A stretch of DNA of 64,000 nucleotides from DATMER01 sp963741305. GTDB taxonomy: Bacteria; Acidobacteriota; Thermoanaerobaculia; Multivoradales; UBA5704. A program made the translations under genes and the position numbers. The stretch lies in NCBI GenBank assembly GCA_963741305.1, contig CAVUHL010000003.1:7812001-7876000 (forward strand), written 5' to 3'. A model generated the notes under the pieces. The model made no database searches. It was not told the DNA's origin and worked only from the letters and a program-made list of their open reading frames with translations. Positions 23,295-30,777 of the stretch are shown here, in pieces (position 1 is the first letter of the stretch; each line of letters starts with the position of its first letter).

Positions 23295-25375
23295 TGACCT
23301 TCGCGCGCCAGAAGCGGCTGCTTCTCGGGATCCTCGCGCTGCTCGCGCCGATCCCGCTGCCGTTCAACGAAGTGGTGTCGTGGCCCGTGGTCGCGGCCTA
23401 CATGGTGGGCGTGCTCGTCTTTCTGCGGTGGGTGATGATGGACCGGCAGCGCTGGCTGCCCACCTGGGTGCTGAACGTCCTCGGGCTGGTCTACCTGCCC
23501 CTGGCCTTTCTGGATGTGTTCGTGGTCTCGCGCCGTCTGCTGACGGCGGTGCTCCATCTGATCCTGTTCGCGCTGCTGGCCAAGCTCTTCTCCCTGACCC
23601 GGGAGCGGGACAAGTGGCAGGTGGCGATCGGCATCTTCTTCCTGTTCCTGGCGAGCATGGGCACGAGCGTGCACCCCACGATCGTGGTCTACCTGATCGC
23701 GTTCCTGATGGTCTCTCTCGTCATGCTGACCCGCTTCGCGTTCCTGCACGTGCTGGCGGGCTTCGGCCGCGAAGACCCCGAGCTGGCGCGCATCCCGATG
23801 CGCGGGTTCCTGGCCGTCTGCACCCTGCTGACAGTCGTGCTCTCCGTGCCGCTCTTCGCGTTCCTGCCGCGCGTGCCCTCGCCGTACATCGTCGGACGGG
23901 GGAGCGGACTGGGGCAGACGATCGAGTCCTCGGGCTTCTCGGACGAGGTGACCCTCGACTCGATCGGCCAGACCCGCAACAGCCGGGACGTGGCCCTGCG
24001 CCTGTTGGAAGAAGGTACGATCGACGCGGGCCGCGACATGCGCTTCAAGGCGGCGACCTACGACCTCTACCAAGGCGGGACCTGGCGGCGCTCGCCTACG
24101 CGCATTGAGCTTCGGCGGGTGCCGTCGGGTATCTGGCTGGCCGAGGGCCGCAAGCCGCCGGAGCGCTGGGCGCGGATCTTCCTGGCGCCGATCAACAGCC
24201 CAAGCGTGCCGCTGCCGATGGAGACGGTTGTAGTCGTACCACAGGCGACCACTCTGGGGCTCGACGAGGGCGGCGCGGTCTCGTTCCGCTTCCAACCCCA
24301 GGAACTGGTGGAGTACCGGGTGGGGCTGGTGGACGGGCCGGTGATGACCGCCACGGAGCCTTCGGGCACGCCCTACGATCCGGCGCTCGACCTCGCGGGC
24401 GTAACGCCGCCGATCGCCGCCCTGGCCGCGCGGGTGATGGGAGGGGGAACGGCGCTGGATCGGACGCAGCGCCTCGAAGCCCACCTGATCCAGGATTACG
24501 AGTACACGCAGGATTTCCGCGGCCGCTCGGCGGAAAACCCCATCGAAGACTTCCTCTTCCGCTACAAGAGCGGACAGTGCGAATACTTCGCGTCGTCGAT
24601 GGTGCTGCTGCTGCGCTCCCAGGGCATCCCGGCGCGGCTGGTGACCGGCTTCCTCGGCGGCGAGTACAACCCGTTCGAGGGCTATTACATCGTGCGCGAC
24701 AGCAACGCCCACGCCTGGGTGGAAGCCTATGTGGCAGGCGAGGGCTGGCGCATCTTCGACCCGACCCCTCCCGCCGGGCGCCCGGTTGCCGAGGCCACGG
24801 GCGTCTCGCTGCTGATGAGGCAGGCCTGGGACTTCGTGGCCTTCCGCTGGGACCGCTACGTGCTGACCTTCGGCCTCTACGACCAGGTCCGCATCTTCGG
24901 CGGCCTGCGCGACATGTGGCGGGACCTCGTGAGCCGCTTCCAGCAGCCCGAGGCGGGGGAGAAGACGCCCGCGGGCGGGCATCAGCCGGTCGGCGGCGAA
25001 GAGGCCGCGCCGGGCGAATCCGGCCCGCGCATGCCGGAAATCCCCTTGAAGGTGGCTTTGGGGCTGACGCTCCTCGCGGCCGGCGTCTTCGCGCTCTACC
25101 TGCGTTTCAAGCCGCCGCTGACCGCGACCGCGGCCTATGCCCGTCTGCGCCGCCATCTCAGTCGCCGAGGCGCGCCGCTCGCCGAATCGGTGCCGCCGCT
25201 CGTCGTCGGCCAGGAGATGGCCGCGCGCTATCCCGCCGCGGCCGAGCCCACGGCGCGGGTCATCGCCTTCTACCTCCGCGAGAGCTTCGGGGGGCACCCA
25301 CTGGAAGACGGCGAGCGCGAGGCCCTCGAAGCCGCCCTGGGCGAGGCGGAGAAGGGGATGCGGAAGGCCGGGTAA
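23291..25375 (+). CDS. TgpA-like membrane transglutaminase (DUF3488-transglutaminase-DUF4129)
   Basis: 694 aa; overlaps DUF58 by ATGA. Six or so N-terminal helices (DUF3488), then a periplasmic transglutaminase core with Cys430 in YKSGQCEYFA, His474 in SNAHAWVEAY and Asp490 in RIFDPTPP, then a helix (LGLTLLAAGVFALYLRF) and a cytosolic DUF4129 tail. It resembles P. aeruginosa TgpA, a periplasmic transglutaminase. The MoxR-DUF58-TgpA trio is a recurrent envelope operon. The stop TAA begins the AAAGGAC hairpin. Confidence 0.92.
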   Translation: MMTFARQKRLLLGILALLAPIPLPFNEVVSWPVVAAYMVGVLVFLRWVMMDRQRWLPTWVLNVLGLVYLPLAFLDVFVVSRRLLTAVLHLILFALLAKLFSLTRERDKWQVAIGIFFLFLASMGTSVHPTIVVYLIAFLMVSLVMLTRFAFLHVLAGFGREDPELARIPMRGFLAVCTLLTVVLSVPLFAFLPRVPSPYIVGRGSGLGQTIESSGFSDEVTLDSIGQTRNSRDVALRLLEEGTIDAGRDMRFKAATYDLYQGGTWRRSPTRIELRRVPSGIWLAEGRKPPERWARIFLAPINSPSVPLPMETVVVVPQATTLGLDEGGAVSFRFQPQELVEYRVGLVDGPVMTATEPSGTPYDPALDLAGVTPPIAALAARVMGGGTALDRTQRLEAHLIQDYEYTQDFRGRSAENPIEDFLFRYKSGQCEYFASSMVLLLRSQGIPARLVTGFLGGEYNPFEGYYIVRDSNAHAWVEAYVAGEGWRIFDPTPPAGRPVAEATGVSLLMRQAWDFVAFRWDRYVLTFGLYDQVRIFGGLRDMWRDLVSRFQQPEAGEKTPAGGHQPVGGEEAAPGESGPRMPEIPLKVALGLTLLAAGVFALYLRFKPPLTATAAYARLRRHLSRRGAPLAESVPPLVVGQEMAARYPAAAEPTARVIAFYLRESFGGHPLEDGEREALEAALGEAEKGMRKAG

Positions 25376-25476
25376 AGGACAAAGGACCAAAGGACATAAA
25401 GGACATAAAGGACGAAGAAGCGCCGCTGCCGTGTCCTTGGAGTCCTTTAAGTCCCTTTGGTCCTTTGGGTCCTTTC
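25373..25476. repeat. AAAGGAC heptamer hairpin element, copy 2
   Basis: Four to five AAAGGAC units (25375-25423) face five GTCCTTT-like units (25432-25475). The loop begins GACGAAGAAGCGCCG, matching copy 1 (9279-9374) in all but a few bases. It starts inside the stop codon of the transglutaminase gene, so it is well placed to act as a terminator. Confidence 0.85.
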
Positions 25477-25529
25477 AGAGTTTCCTTCCGAGCCCGAACT
25501 GTGTCTATCCTAGGTAGGGAGGTCGCGTC

Positions 25530-25934
25530 ATGACCAGGAAATCCATCGCCGTCCTCGCTCTGATCCTCAGCCTCGCCGCTTTCGAAGCCGCGCTGGCCTG
25601 CTCCTGCGCTCCGCCACCGCCTCCGCAGCAGGCGCTCGACCATGCGGACGCGGTCTTCTCGGCCAAGGTGCTCGAAGCTCCTAAAGGCTCCGATCCCAGG
25701 ATGCGGCTTCAGGTGCAGGATGCCTGGAAGGGAGCCGAATGCGGAGAGCTCAAAATCGGAGCTGGTTTCGCCACCTGCATCGGCAACTTCGAAAAGGGGA
25801 AGACCTACCTGATCTACGCCTACCGCACGGAGGAGGGCGGGCTCAGCACCAACCTCTGCACCCGGACCGGAGCCATCGAGGACGCCGCCGAAGACCTCGC
25901 GGCCCTCGGCGCGCCGGAAAAGAGCTGCGGTTGA
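25530..25934 (+). CDS. Secreted NTR/TIMP-like Cys-rich protein
   Basis: 134 aa. A signal peptide ending in FEAALA is followed by a mature N-terminal CSCAPPPPP and ADAVFSAKVLEAP, the opening of NTR (netrin/TIMP-like) domains in bacterial secreted proteins. Further Cys residues (ECGELKIG, FATCIGNF, NLCTRTG, SCG) could form disulfides. The molecular role is unknown. ATG 25530 has GGGAGG upstream. Confidence 0.7.
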   Translation: MTRKSIAVLALILSLAAFEAALACSCAPPPPPQQALDHADAVFSAKVLEAPKGSDPRMRLQVQDAWKGAECGELKIGAGFATCIGNFEKGKTYLIYAYRTEEGGLSTNLCTRTGAIEDAAEDLAALGAPEKSCG

Positions 25935-26420
25935 TCAGTCGGGCTTCGAGCCGCGGAGGAGCTTCTCGATTTCCTCGAGATCCGGCAGGTCTTTGAGCCG
26001 TCCGGCCGAGCGCTTGGCTTTCTGCAAGGCGGTCAGGCTCATGACCAGGACGCGATGGCCATAGACCTCCATCAGAACTGCGTCCGCGGATACCTGCTCG
26101 TAGCCTCCGACACCCTGCACTTCCCCAAGGATGTCGAAATCCCCTGGCTCGCAGGTCAGGGTGAAGTTCAAACCGGCCTGGAGGCTGCGAGCGTCGAGCG
26201 TGAAGGGCAGACCTGGCGGGGCTCCGCGGAGGGAGGGACGAAAGGGAGCCACGGCAGCGGCAAGCCTTTCCAGGTTTTCCGGATTCCGCGCGTAACAGAT
26301 GTCGAGATCCTGAGTGACCCGTGCCGAGCCGTGGAGCACGAGTGCCACGGCACCGATGATGACAAACTCGACCCGGTTCTCGGCAAGCGCATCGATCAGT
26401 CGCTGAAAGTCAGTCGCCAC
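25935..26420 (-). CDS. Nucleotidyltransferase-fold toxin (AbiEii/MenT-like)
   Basis: 161 aa. FVIIGAVALVLHGSARVTQDLDICY matches the G-x-A-x-x-x-HG ... T-x-DLD motif of AbiEii-type nucleotidyltransferases. The tail LTALQKAKRSAGRLKDLPDLEEIEKL is typical of the family. It overlaps the upstream 62-aa gene by 11 nt, forming a probable type IV-like toxin-antitoxin pair. Related MenT toxins modify tRNA; activity here is inferred. Confidence 0.78.
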   Translation of the reverse strand: MATDFQRLIDALAENRVEFVIIGAVALVLHGSARVTQDLDICYARNPENLERLAAAVAPFRPSLRGAPPGLPFTLDARSLQAGLNFTLTCEPGDFDILGEVQGVGGYEQVSADAVLMEVYGHRVLVMSLTALQKAKRSAGRLKDLPDLEEIEKLLRGSKPD

Positions 26421-26598
26421 GCCCGCGCTTCGCTCCTTCGAGGAACTCCAGGAATTGCCGCATCCTCTCCAGCCGTTCGGTCGGCGTCAGCTTCAGCCGC
26501 TCCTCGATCTGGGTCCAGTCGACTCCCGATGGGTAGTGGGCAAGGATGTCCGTCTCCCAACTCCACGGCTCTCCCTGCCTCTTGTCGTCCTTGTCCAT
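26410..26598 (-). CDS. Small partner (putative antitoxin) of the nucleotidyltransferase
   Basis: 62 aa, acidic N-terminus, helical C-terminus LTPTERLERMRQFLEFLEGA. It lies directly upstream of and overlaps the nucleotidyltransferase gene. Small proteins with an xLTPxERLE helix are commonly found beside such toxins. No DNA-binding domain is recognisable. Confidence 0.65.
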   Translation of the reverse strand: MDKDDKRQGEPWSWETDILAHYPSGVDWTQIEERLKLTPTERLERMRQFLEFLEGAKRGRGD

Positions 26599-26617
26599 CG
26601 AACAGGAGTATATCCCT

Positions 26618-27940
26618 CTACCGCAGCCCGGACGGCAACCTCGGCGAAGCCAGGAGCTTCTCGAACTCCTCCCAGCGCTTGGCCGGATCGTCGCCGCCGC
26701 GGCGCTCGATGTACTGCTTCACCAGGTCCTGCCCGAAGTTGTAATTGATCACGTAGCTCCGGTACTGATCGAAGAACTTGATCCTCTGCTCGGCCCGCGC
26801 GGGCGCGAACAGGTTGTAGCGCACCTGCCAGTCGATCGCCTGCTGCTTCGTCATCGTGCCGTTCAAATATCCCCGCGCCGCTTCGTTGCCCGCGTAGGCC
26901 AGCTGACCCGTGAGGCGCTGGATCTCGTAATAGCGCTCGGCAGTCGAAGGGTCGATCCCGGCCAAGGGAAAGAGCTTCTCGCGCTCGAAGCGCACCCGCT
27001 CGTCGCCCGGGAAAGCCACCTCGATGCCGTAGTTCGCCGTGCCCTCCGCGATCAGCGACTGCGGGCTGAACAGCGGATAGACCGAGAGCTCCGGCCAACC
27101 GCGGTCGCGCACCATGTGCTTTTCCAGCAGGACGTTGTAGACATGGTGCCCGGGATACCCCTCGTGGCAGGCGAGATCGACCGCGCGGTCGATGTAGATG
27201 GGCAGGTCCGTGTTGACTTGGATCAGGCTGTGGAATCCGCCCTTGTACCAGTTGTAGCCGCTCCATGACTTGTCGGTGACGTACTCGACCACGAAGCTCT
27301 CGTCTGGCGGCAGCTCGAAATGCTCCAGCGTGCGCCGCTTGCATTCGGCGATGGCGGCCTTGAAGACCGTGTCGAGCTTGTCGCGCGGGATGACGAAGCC
27401 CTGCCGGAAACGATCGATACGCTCGGGGAGCGGACCCTCTCCGGGTACAAGCTTGTCGAGTTGGTCGAGGATGCCCTGGAAGTGATCGGCGCCGTAGGTG
27501 GGCGCGACCGAGTCATAGAGAGCCTGCGACTCCTCGTCGAAGGAAAGCTTCTTGCCCGACAACATGTCAAGCCGCGCCACCATCGACTGGAGCTGCCGGG
27601 TGAGATACTGATGGCGCAGCCGCTCCATTTCGTCTCCGGATGCCGGCATGGCTTGTACATCCGCGACGAGCCGCTCCGCCTCGGCGTGCAGGTCGGCCAG
27701 CGGGCGCTTGGCCGCCTCGGCTTGAACCTTCCACTCCGGCGGACCGTAGAAGGCATCGACATAGTCGGGATCGTGCTGGCCCACGGCGAGCACGAGCTTC
27801 ACGTAAGATTCAGCGGCACGATCCATCGAGGAAGCCCCTTGAGCCGAGGTCCGCGGCCGGTCCGCGTGCTCCGCGCAGCTGGCAGCGAGGAGAAGCGTTG
27901 GAAGGAGGAGACAGAGCGGTGTCCACCGGATTGGCGTCAT
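26618..27940 (-). CDS. DUF885-family lipoprotein, predicted zinc peptidase
   Basis: 440 aa. A lipoprotein signal peptide with lipobox LLAASC at about residue 22. The core carries ACHEGYPGHHVYN, the DUF885 His-Glu...His-His motif thought to bind metal, and a downstream Glu-rich helix (LIAEGTANYGIEVAFPG). Most DUF885 proteins are uncharacterised predicted metallopeptidases. The ATG at 27940 is needed for the signal peptide, which makes the 5' end overlap the divergent GT39 gene by 22 nt. Confidence 0.75.
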   Translation of the reverse strand: MTPIRWTPLCLLLPTLLLAASCAEHADRPRTSAQGASSMDRAAESYVKLVLAVGQHDPDYVDAFYGPPEWKVQAEAAKRPLADLHAEAERLVADVQAMPASGDEMERLRHQYLTRQLQSMVARLDMLSGKKLSFDEESQALYDSVAPTYGADHFQGILDQLDKLVPGEGPLPERIDRFRQGFVIPRDKLDTVFKAAIAECKRRTLEHFELPPDESFVVEYVTDKSWSGYNWYKGGFHSLIQVNTDLPIYIDRAVDLACHEGYPGHHVYNVLLEKHMVRDRGWPELSVYPLFSPQSLIAEGTANYGIEVAFPGDERVRFEREKLFPLAGIDPSTAERYYEIQRLTGQLAYAGNEAARGYLNGTMTKQQAIDWQVRYNLFAPARAEQRIKFFDQYRSYVINYNFGQDLVKQYIERRGGDDPAKRWEEFEKLLASPRLPSGLR

Positions 27941-29466
27941 ACCCGCGAGAGTACCAAAATCCGGAGCAGAGCCCGCGGAACGGGAAGTGGTTCCTGGCTG
28001 CGGTCATGCTCCTCTACGCTGCACTCCACCTCGCCGCGGTCAACTCCTACGGCTGGTTCCGCGATGAGCTCTACTACATCGCCTGCGGCGAGCACCTGGC
28101 TTTCGGCTACGTCGACCATCCACCGCTCGTGGCCCTGCTCGCGCGCGTCACCCGCGGGCTGCTCGGCGAATCGCTGATGGCGGCGCGGCTGCCGTCGATG
28201 CTCGCCGGCATGGCAGTGATCTGGCTGTGCGGCAGGATCGCCCGCGAGATGGGCGGCGGCCGCTGGGCGCAAGGCATGGCCGCGCTCTGCGCGCTCGTGG
28301 CTCCGGTCTACCTCTTCCTCTTTCATGTCCTCTCCATGAACTCCTTCGACATCCTCTTCTGGACGCTGGGCGCCTGGGTGGTGGTGAAGATCGTGATCGG
28401 CGGCGATCCGAAGCTCTGGCTCCTTTTCGGGCTCATCTGCGGGCTCGGGCTCCAGAACAAGCACAGCTTGCTCTTCTTCGGCTTTGGGGTATTCGTGGGA
28501 CTCCTGCTCACGCCGGAGCGCCGGCACTTCCGCGAGCGGTGGATCTGGATGGGAGGCGCGATCGCCGTCCTCCTCTTCCTGCCGCACGTGATCTGGCAGA
28601 TGGCGAACGGCTGGCCCACGGCGGAGTTCGTGCGCAATGCCACGGAGCACAAGAACGTGGCGCTCTCGCCTTTGGAGTTCTTCGTCGAACAGATCATGCA
28701 GATGCACCCGCTCACGTTCCCGGTCTGGCTTGGCGGCCTCGTGTGGCTCTTCCGCTCCAGGTACCGGGTGCTGAGCTGGGCGTACGTGGCGGCATTCCTG
28801 GTGCTGATCACTCAGAGCTCCAAGGCCTATTACCTGGCGCCGGCCTATCCGCCGCTGTTCGCCGCGGGAGCCACGGCGATCGAGGCGTGGACTCGTCCGC
28901 GTGCGCTGCGGCTGTTCCTGCCGATCCTCCTTCTCGCGGGAGGATTGGCCGTGGCTCCGCTCAGCCTGCCCATCCTGCCGGTCGAGAGCTTCATCCGCTA
29001 CGCCAGCGCCCTCGGCGTCGGGATGAGCGCAGGCGAGCGCCACGAGATGGGCGCGCTGCCGCAGCACTTCGCGGACATGCACGGCTGGCAAGAGATGGTC
29101 GCCGAGGTGGCCCGTGTCTACCGCTCGATGCCGCCCGAGGAGCAGGCGACTGCCGGGATCTACGGCCAGAACTACGGCGAGGCCGGAGCCGTCGACGTGC
29201 TGGGCAGGAAGTATGGCCTTCCGAAAGCCTCCGCTGGCCACAACAACTATTTCCTCTGGGGACCGCAGGGCTCGGGCGAAGTCCTGATCATCATCGGGGG
29301 CGACGCCGAGGATCACCGGCAGGGATTCAAGGACGTGAGGCAGGCGGGCGAGGTGAAATGCGGCGGCCTCTGCATGCCCTACGAGGACAACCTGCCCATC
29401 TGGATCGCCCGCGGGCTGAAGGCGCCGATCCGGGAGATCTGGCCGCTCGTCAAGCACTACGACTAG
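27919..29466 (+). CDS. GT39/ArnT-like membrane glycosyltransferase
   Basis: 515 aa from GTG 27919, preceded by AGGAGG about 10 nt upstream. About ten membrane helices. The first periplasmic loop has the catalytic-type Asp-Glu in YGWFRDELYYIACGEHLAFGYVDHPPL, as in PMT_2 proteins that use polyprenyl-phosphate sugars. The C-terminal soluble part (GIYGQNYGEAGAVDVLG ... NNYFLWGP) is conserved in this group. Acceptor unknown. The longer frame to 27640 runs antisense to DUF885 and is rejected. Confidence 0.85.
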   Translation: MSTGLASYPREYQNPEQSPRNGKWFLAAVMLLYAALHLAAVNSYGWFRDELYYIACGEHLAFGYVDHPPLVALLARVTRGLLGESLMAARLPSMLAGMAVIWLCGRIAREMGGGRWAQGMAALCALVAPVYLFLFHVLSMNSFDILFWTLGAWVVVKIVIGGDPKLWLLFGLICGLGLQNKHSLLFFGFGVFVGLLLTPERRHFRERWIWMGGAIAVLLFLPHVIWQMANGWPTAEFVRNATEHKNVALSPLEFFVEQIMQMHPLTFPVWLGGLVWLFRSRYRVLSWAYVAAFLVLITQSSKAYYLAPAYPPLFAAGATAIEAWTRPRALRLFLPILLLAGGLAVAPLSLPILPVESFIRYASALGVGMSAGERHEMGALPQHFADMHGWQEMVAEVARVYRSMPPEEQATAGIYGQNYGEAGAVDVLGRKYGLPKASAGHNNYFLWGPQGSGEVLIIIGGDAEDHRQGFKDVRQAGEVKCGGLCMPYEDNLPIWIARGLKAPIREIWPLVKHYD

Positions 29467-29474
29467 AACGGTCA

Positions 29475-29533
29475 TGTAGGGGCGGCTCTTGTGGCCGCCC
29501 TCTGGAAGGGCACCCACAAGAGGTGCCCCTACA
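29475..29533. repeat. 59-bp dispersed palindromic element, copy A
   Basis: Tips TGTAGGGGC / GCCCCTACA, with internal stems CGGC-CTTGTGG-CCG and CACCCACAAGAGGTG. It is the reverse complement of 48807-48865 with two mismatches in 59. It exactly fills the gap between two convergent genes (stops at 29464-29466 and 29534-29536) and could serve as a two-way terminator. Confidence 0.9.
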
Positions 29534-30217
29534 TTAGAACCGGTACGAGATCCCGAGCGACACCACCGGGTACATGTCGTAGTCGACGATGTCCTCCTGC
29601 AGCTCGCGCGCTTCGCGGTCGAGAAGGATCTGCAGGGCTTGGCGGGCCAGTGGATCGTTGAGAGGGCTGCCGGCCGGTATGACTGGGGTGAGTGTCACCT
29701 CGCCCTCGCCCTGGAAGATCACGCCGAGGTCCAGCGTCACTCCGAACCCGCTCCCCGAGCCCGGAGCGCGCCCCCAGCCCAGCCCCGCGTAGGGGACGAT
29801 CGGATCGAACTCGACCTTGCCGTCGAGCGTGCCCACGAGCGCCACCGGCACGGGCACGCCGCCGATGTCGTAGATCCCGGACGCGGGCGGCAGGCTGCTC
29901 CCCGTGACCTCCGTGGCGTTGTAGACGAGCCCGCCGGTCAGCCGGAATCCTCGGCCGCCCGGATGCCAATCGAGGAAGCCGGTCACGGTGCGGAGGCTCG
30001 CCTCGCCGTCGTACTCGATATCGCTCGCCTCGCGCCGCTCCGAATACTCGTAGCCGTGGATCCCGAGCCGCCCCTCGAGCTGGCTCGAGCCCCCGATGGT
30101 CAGCTCAGCCCCGAGCCCGAGCGTCCCGGCCGTGCCGGCGATTCCAACCTCGGCGAGGGCTGCGGCGGGCAGGGCGAGGAGCGAGAGCATCGCGATGGCG
30201 TAAAAGTTCCTGTTCAT
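29534..30217 (-). CDS. Small outer-membrane beta-barrel protein
   Basis: 227 aa from ATG 30217. A signal peptide (IAMLSLLALPAAALA) is followed by alternating strands (LEGRLGIHGYEYSERRE, RLTGGLVYNATEVTGS, YAGLGWGRAPG) and a terminal VSLGISYRF, the C-terminal Phe signature for BAM-dependent barrels. Function unknown; it resembles OmpW/outer-membrane beta-barrel families only in shape. The frame continues without a stop through array 2, but those residues (TSDSPRW heptads) look like translated repeat. Confidence 0.75.
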   Translation of the reverse strand: MNRNFYAIAMLSLLALPAAALAEVGIAGTAGTLGLGAELTIGGSSQLEGRLGIHGYEYSERREASDIEYDGEASLRTVTGFLDWHPGGRGFRLTGGLVYNATEVTGSSLPPASGIYDIGGVPVPVALVGTLDGKVEFDPIVPYAGLGWGRAPGSGSGFGVTLDLGVIFQGEGEVTLTPVIPAGSPLNDPLARQALQILLDREARELQEDIVDYDMYPVVSLGISYRF

Positions 30218-30265
30218 GCCCCGCGGACCATGCAAACCAGGGGCCGGAAGGACCAACAGGACCTC

Positions 30266-30671
30266 GAGGACGAGGGACTCCCCCCTCGGGGGGAGTGGTT
30301 CCCCCGCGTGTACGAGTGTCTCCCCCCGTCCGGGGGAGCCTCTGGTACGCGTGTAAGAGTGACTCCCCCGTTGGGGAGAGTCGCCGGTACGCGTGTACGA
30401 GTCACTTCCCCATCTGGGGGAGTCACCGGTACGCGCGTACGAGTCGCTCGTCCATCCGGGGGAGTCGCTGGTACACGTGTACGAGTCACTCGTCCATCTG
30501 GGGGAGTCACTTGTACGCGTGTACGAGTCGCTCGTCCATCTGGGGGAGTCGCTGGTACGCGTGTACGAGTCGCTCGTCCGTCTGGGGGAGTCACTGGTAC
30601 GCGTGCACGAGTCGCTCGTCCATCTGGGGGAGTCGCTGGTACGCGTGTACGAGTCGCTCATCCAAAGCGTG
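30266..30671. repeat. 42-bp (2 x 21) tandem array 2
   Basis: Eight full 42-bp units (30308, 30351, 30393, 30435, 30477, 30519, 30561 and 30603 to 30644) plus a partial unit, with degenerate copies back to 30266. Each 42-mer has two 21-bp halves sharing GAGTCGCT: half A GTGTACGAGTCGCTCGTCC and half B GGGGGAGTCGCTGGTACGC. The last five units are almost identical, so expansion looks recent. Several frames on both strands are stop-free across it because 42 is a multiple of three. No RBS or known protein supports coding. Confidence 0.9.
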
Positions 30672-30705
30672 GGCGAGGCAACAACCGGGGTAGCTCGTTC
30701 TCTCG

Positions 30706-30711
30706 TATAGG
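30706..30711 (+). promoter_or_regulatory. Weak candidate -10 before the calcineurin-STAND gene
   Basis: TATAGG lies 66 nt upstream of ATG 30778, between array 2 and a hairpin. It has only four of six consensus bases and no -35. Confidence 0.25.
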
Positions 30712-30720
30712 CGGGGGACT

Positions 30721-30745
30721 CCCTCTCCCGCGCAGCGGGGGAGGG
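30721..30745. repeat. CCCTCTCCC-type hairpin upstream of the STAND gene
   Basis: CCCTCTCCCGC (30721-30731) pairs with GCGGGGGAGGG (30735-30745), 11-bp stem with one G-T pair and a three-base loop. The same motif family recurs at 33880-33915 and 34046-34084, so this gene is bracketed by these elements. Confidence 0.7.
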
Positions 30746-30777
30746 CAGAGGAGGGGGCCTTTGATATCCTGAAGCAC

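Noticed and set aside
29489..30772. 427-codon plus-strand frame across the OMP gene and array 2
   Set aside because: Antisense to the beta-barrel gene and composed of translated repeat; no start signal.
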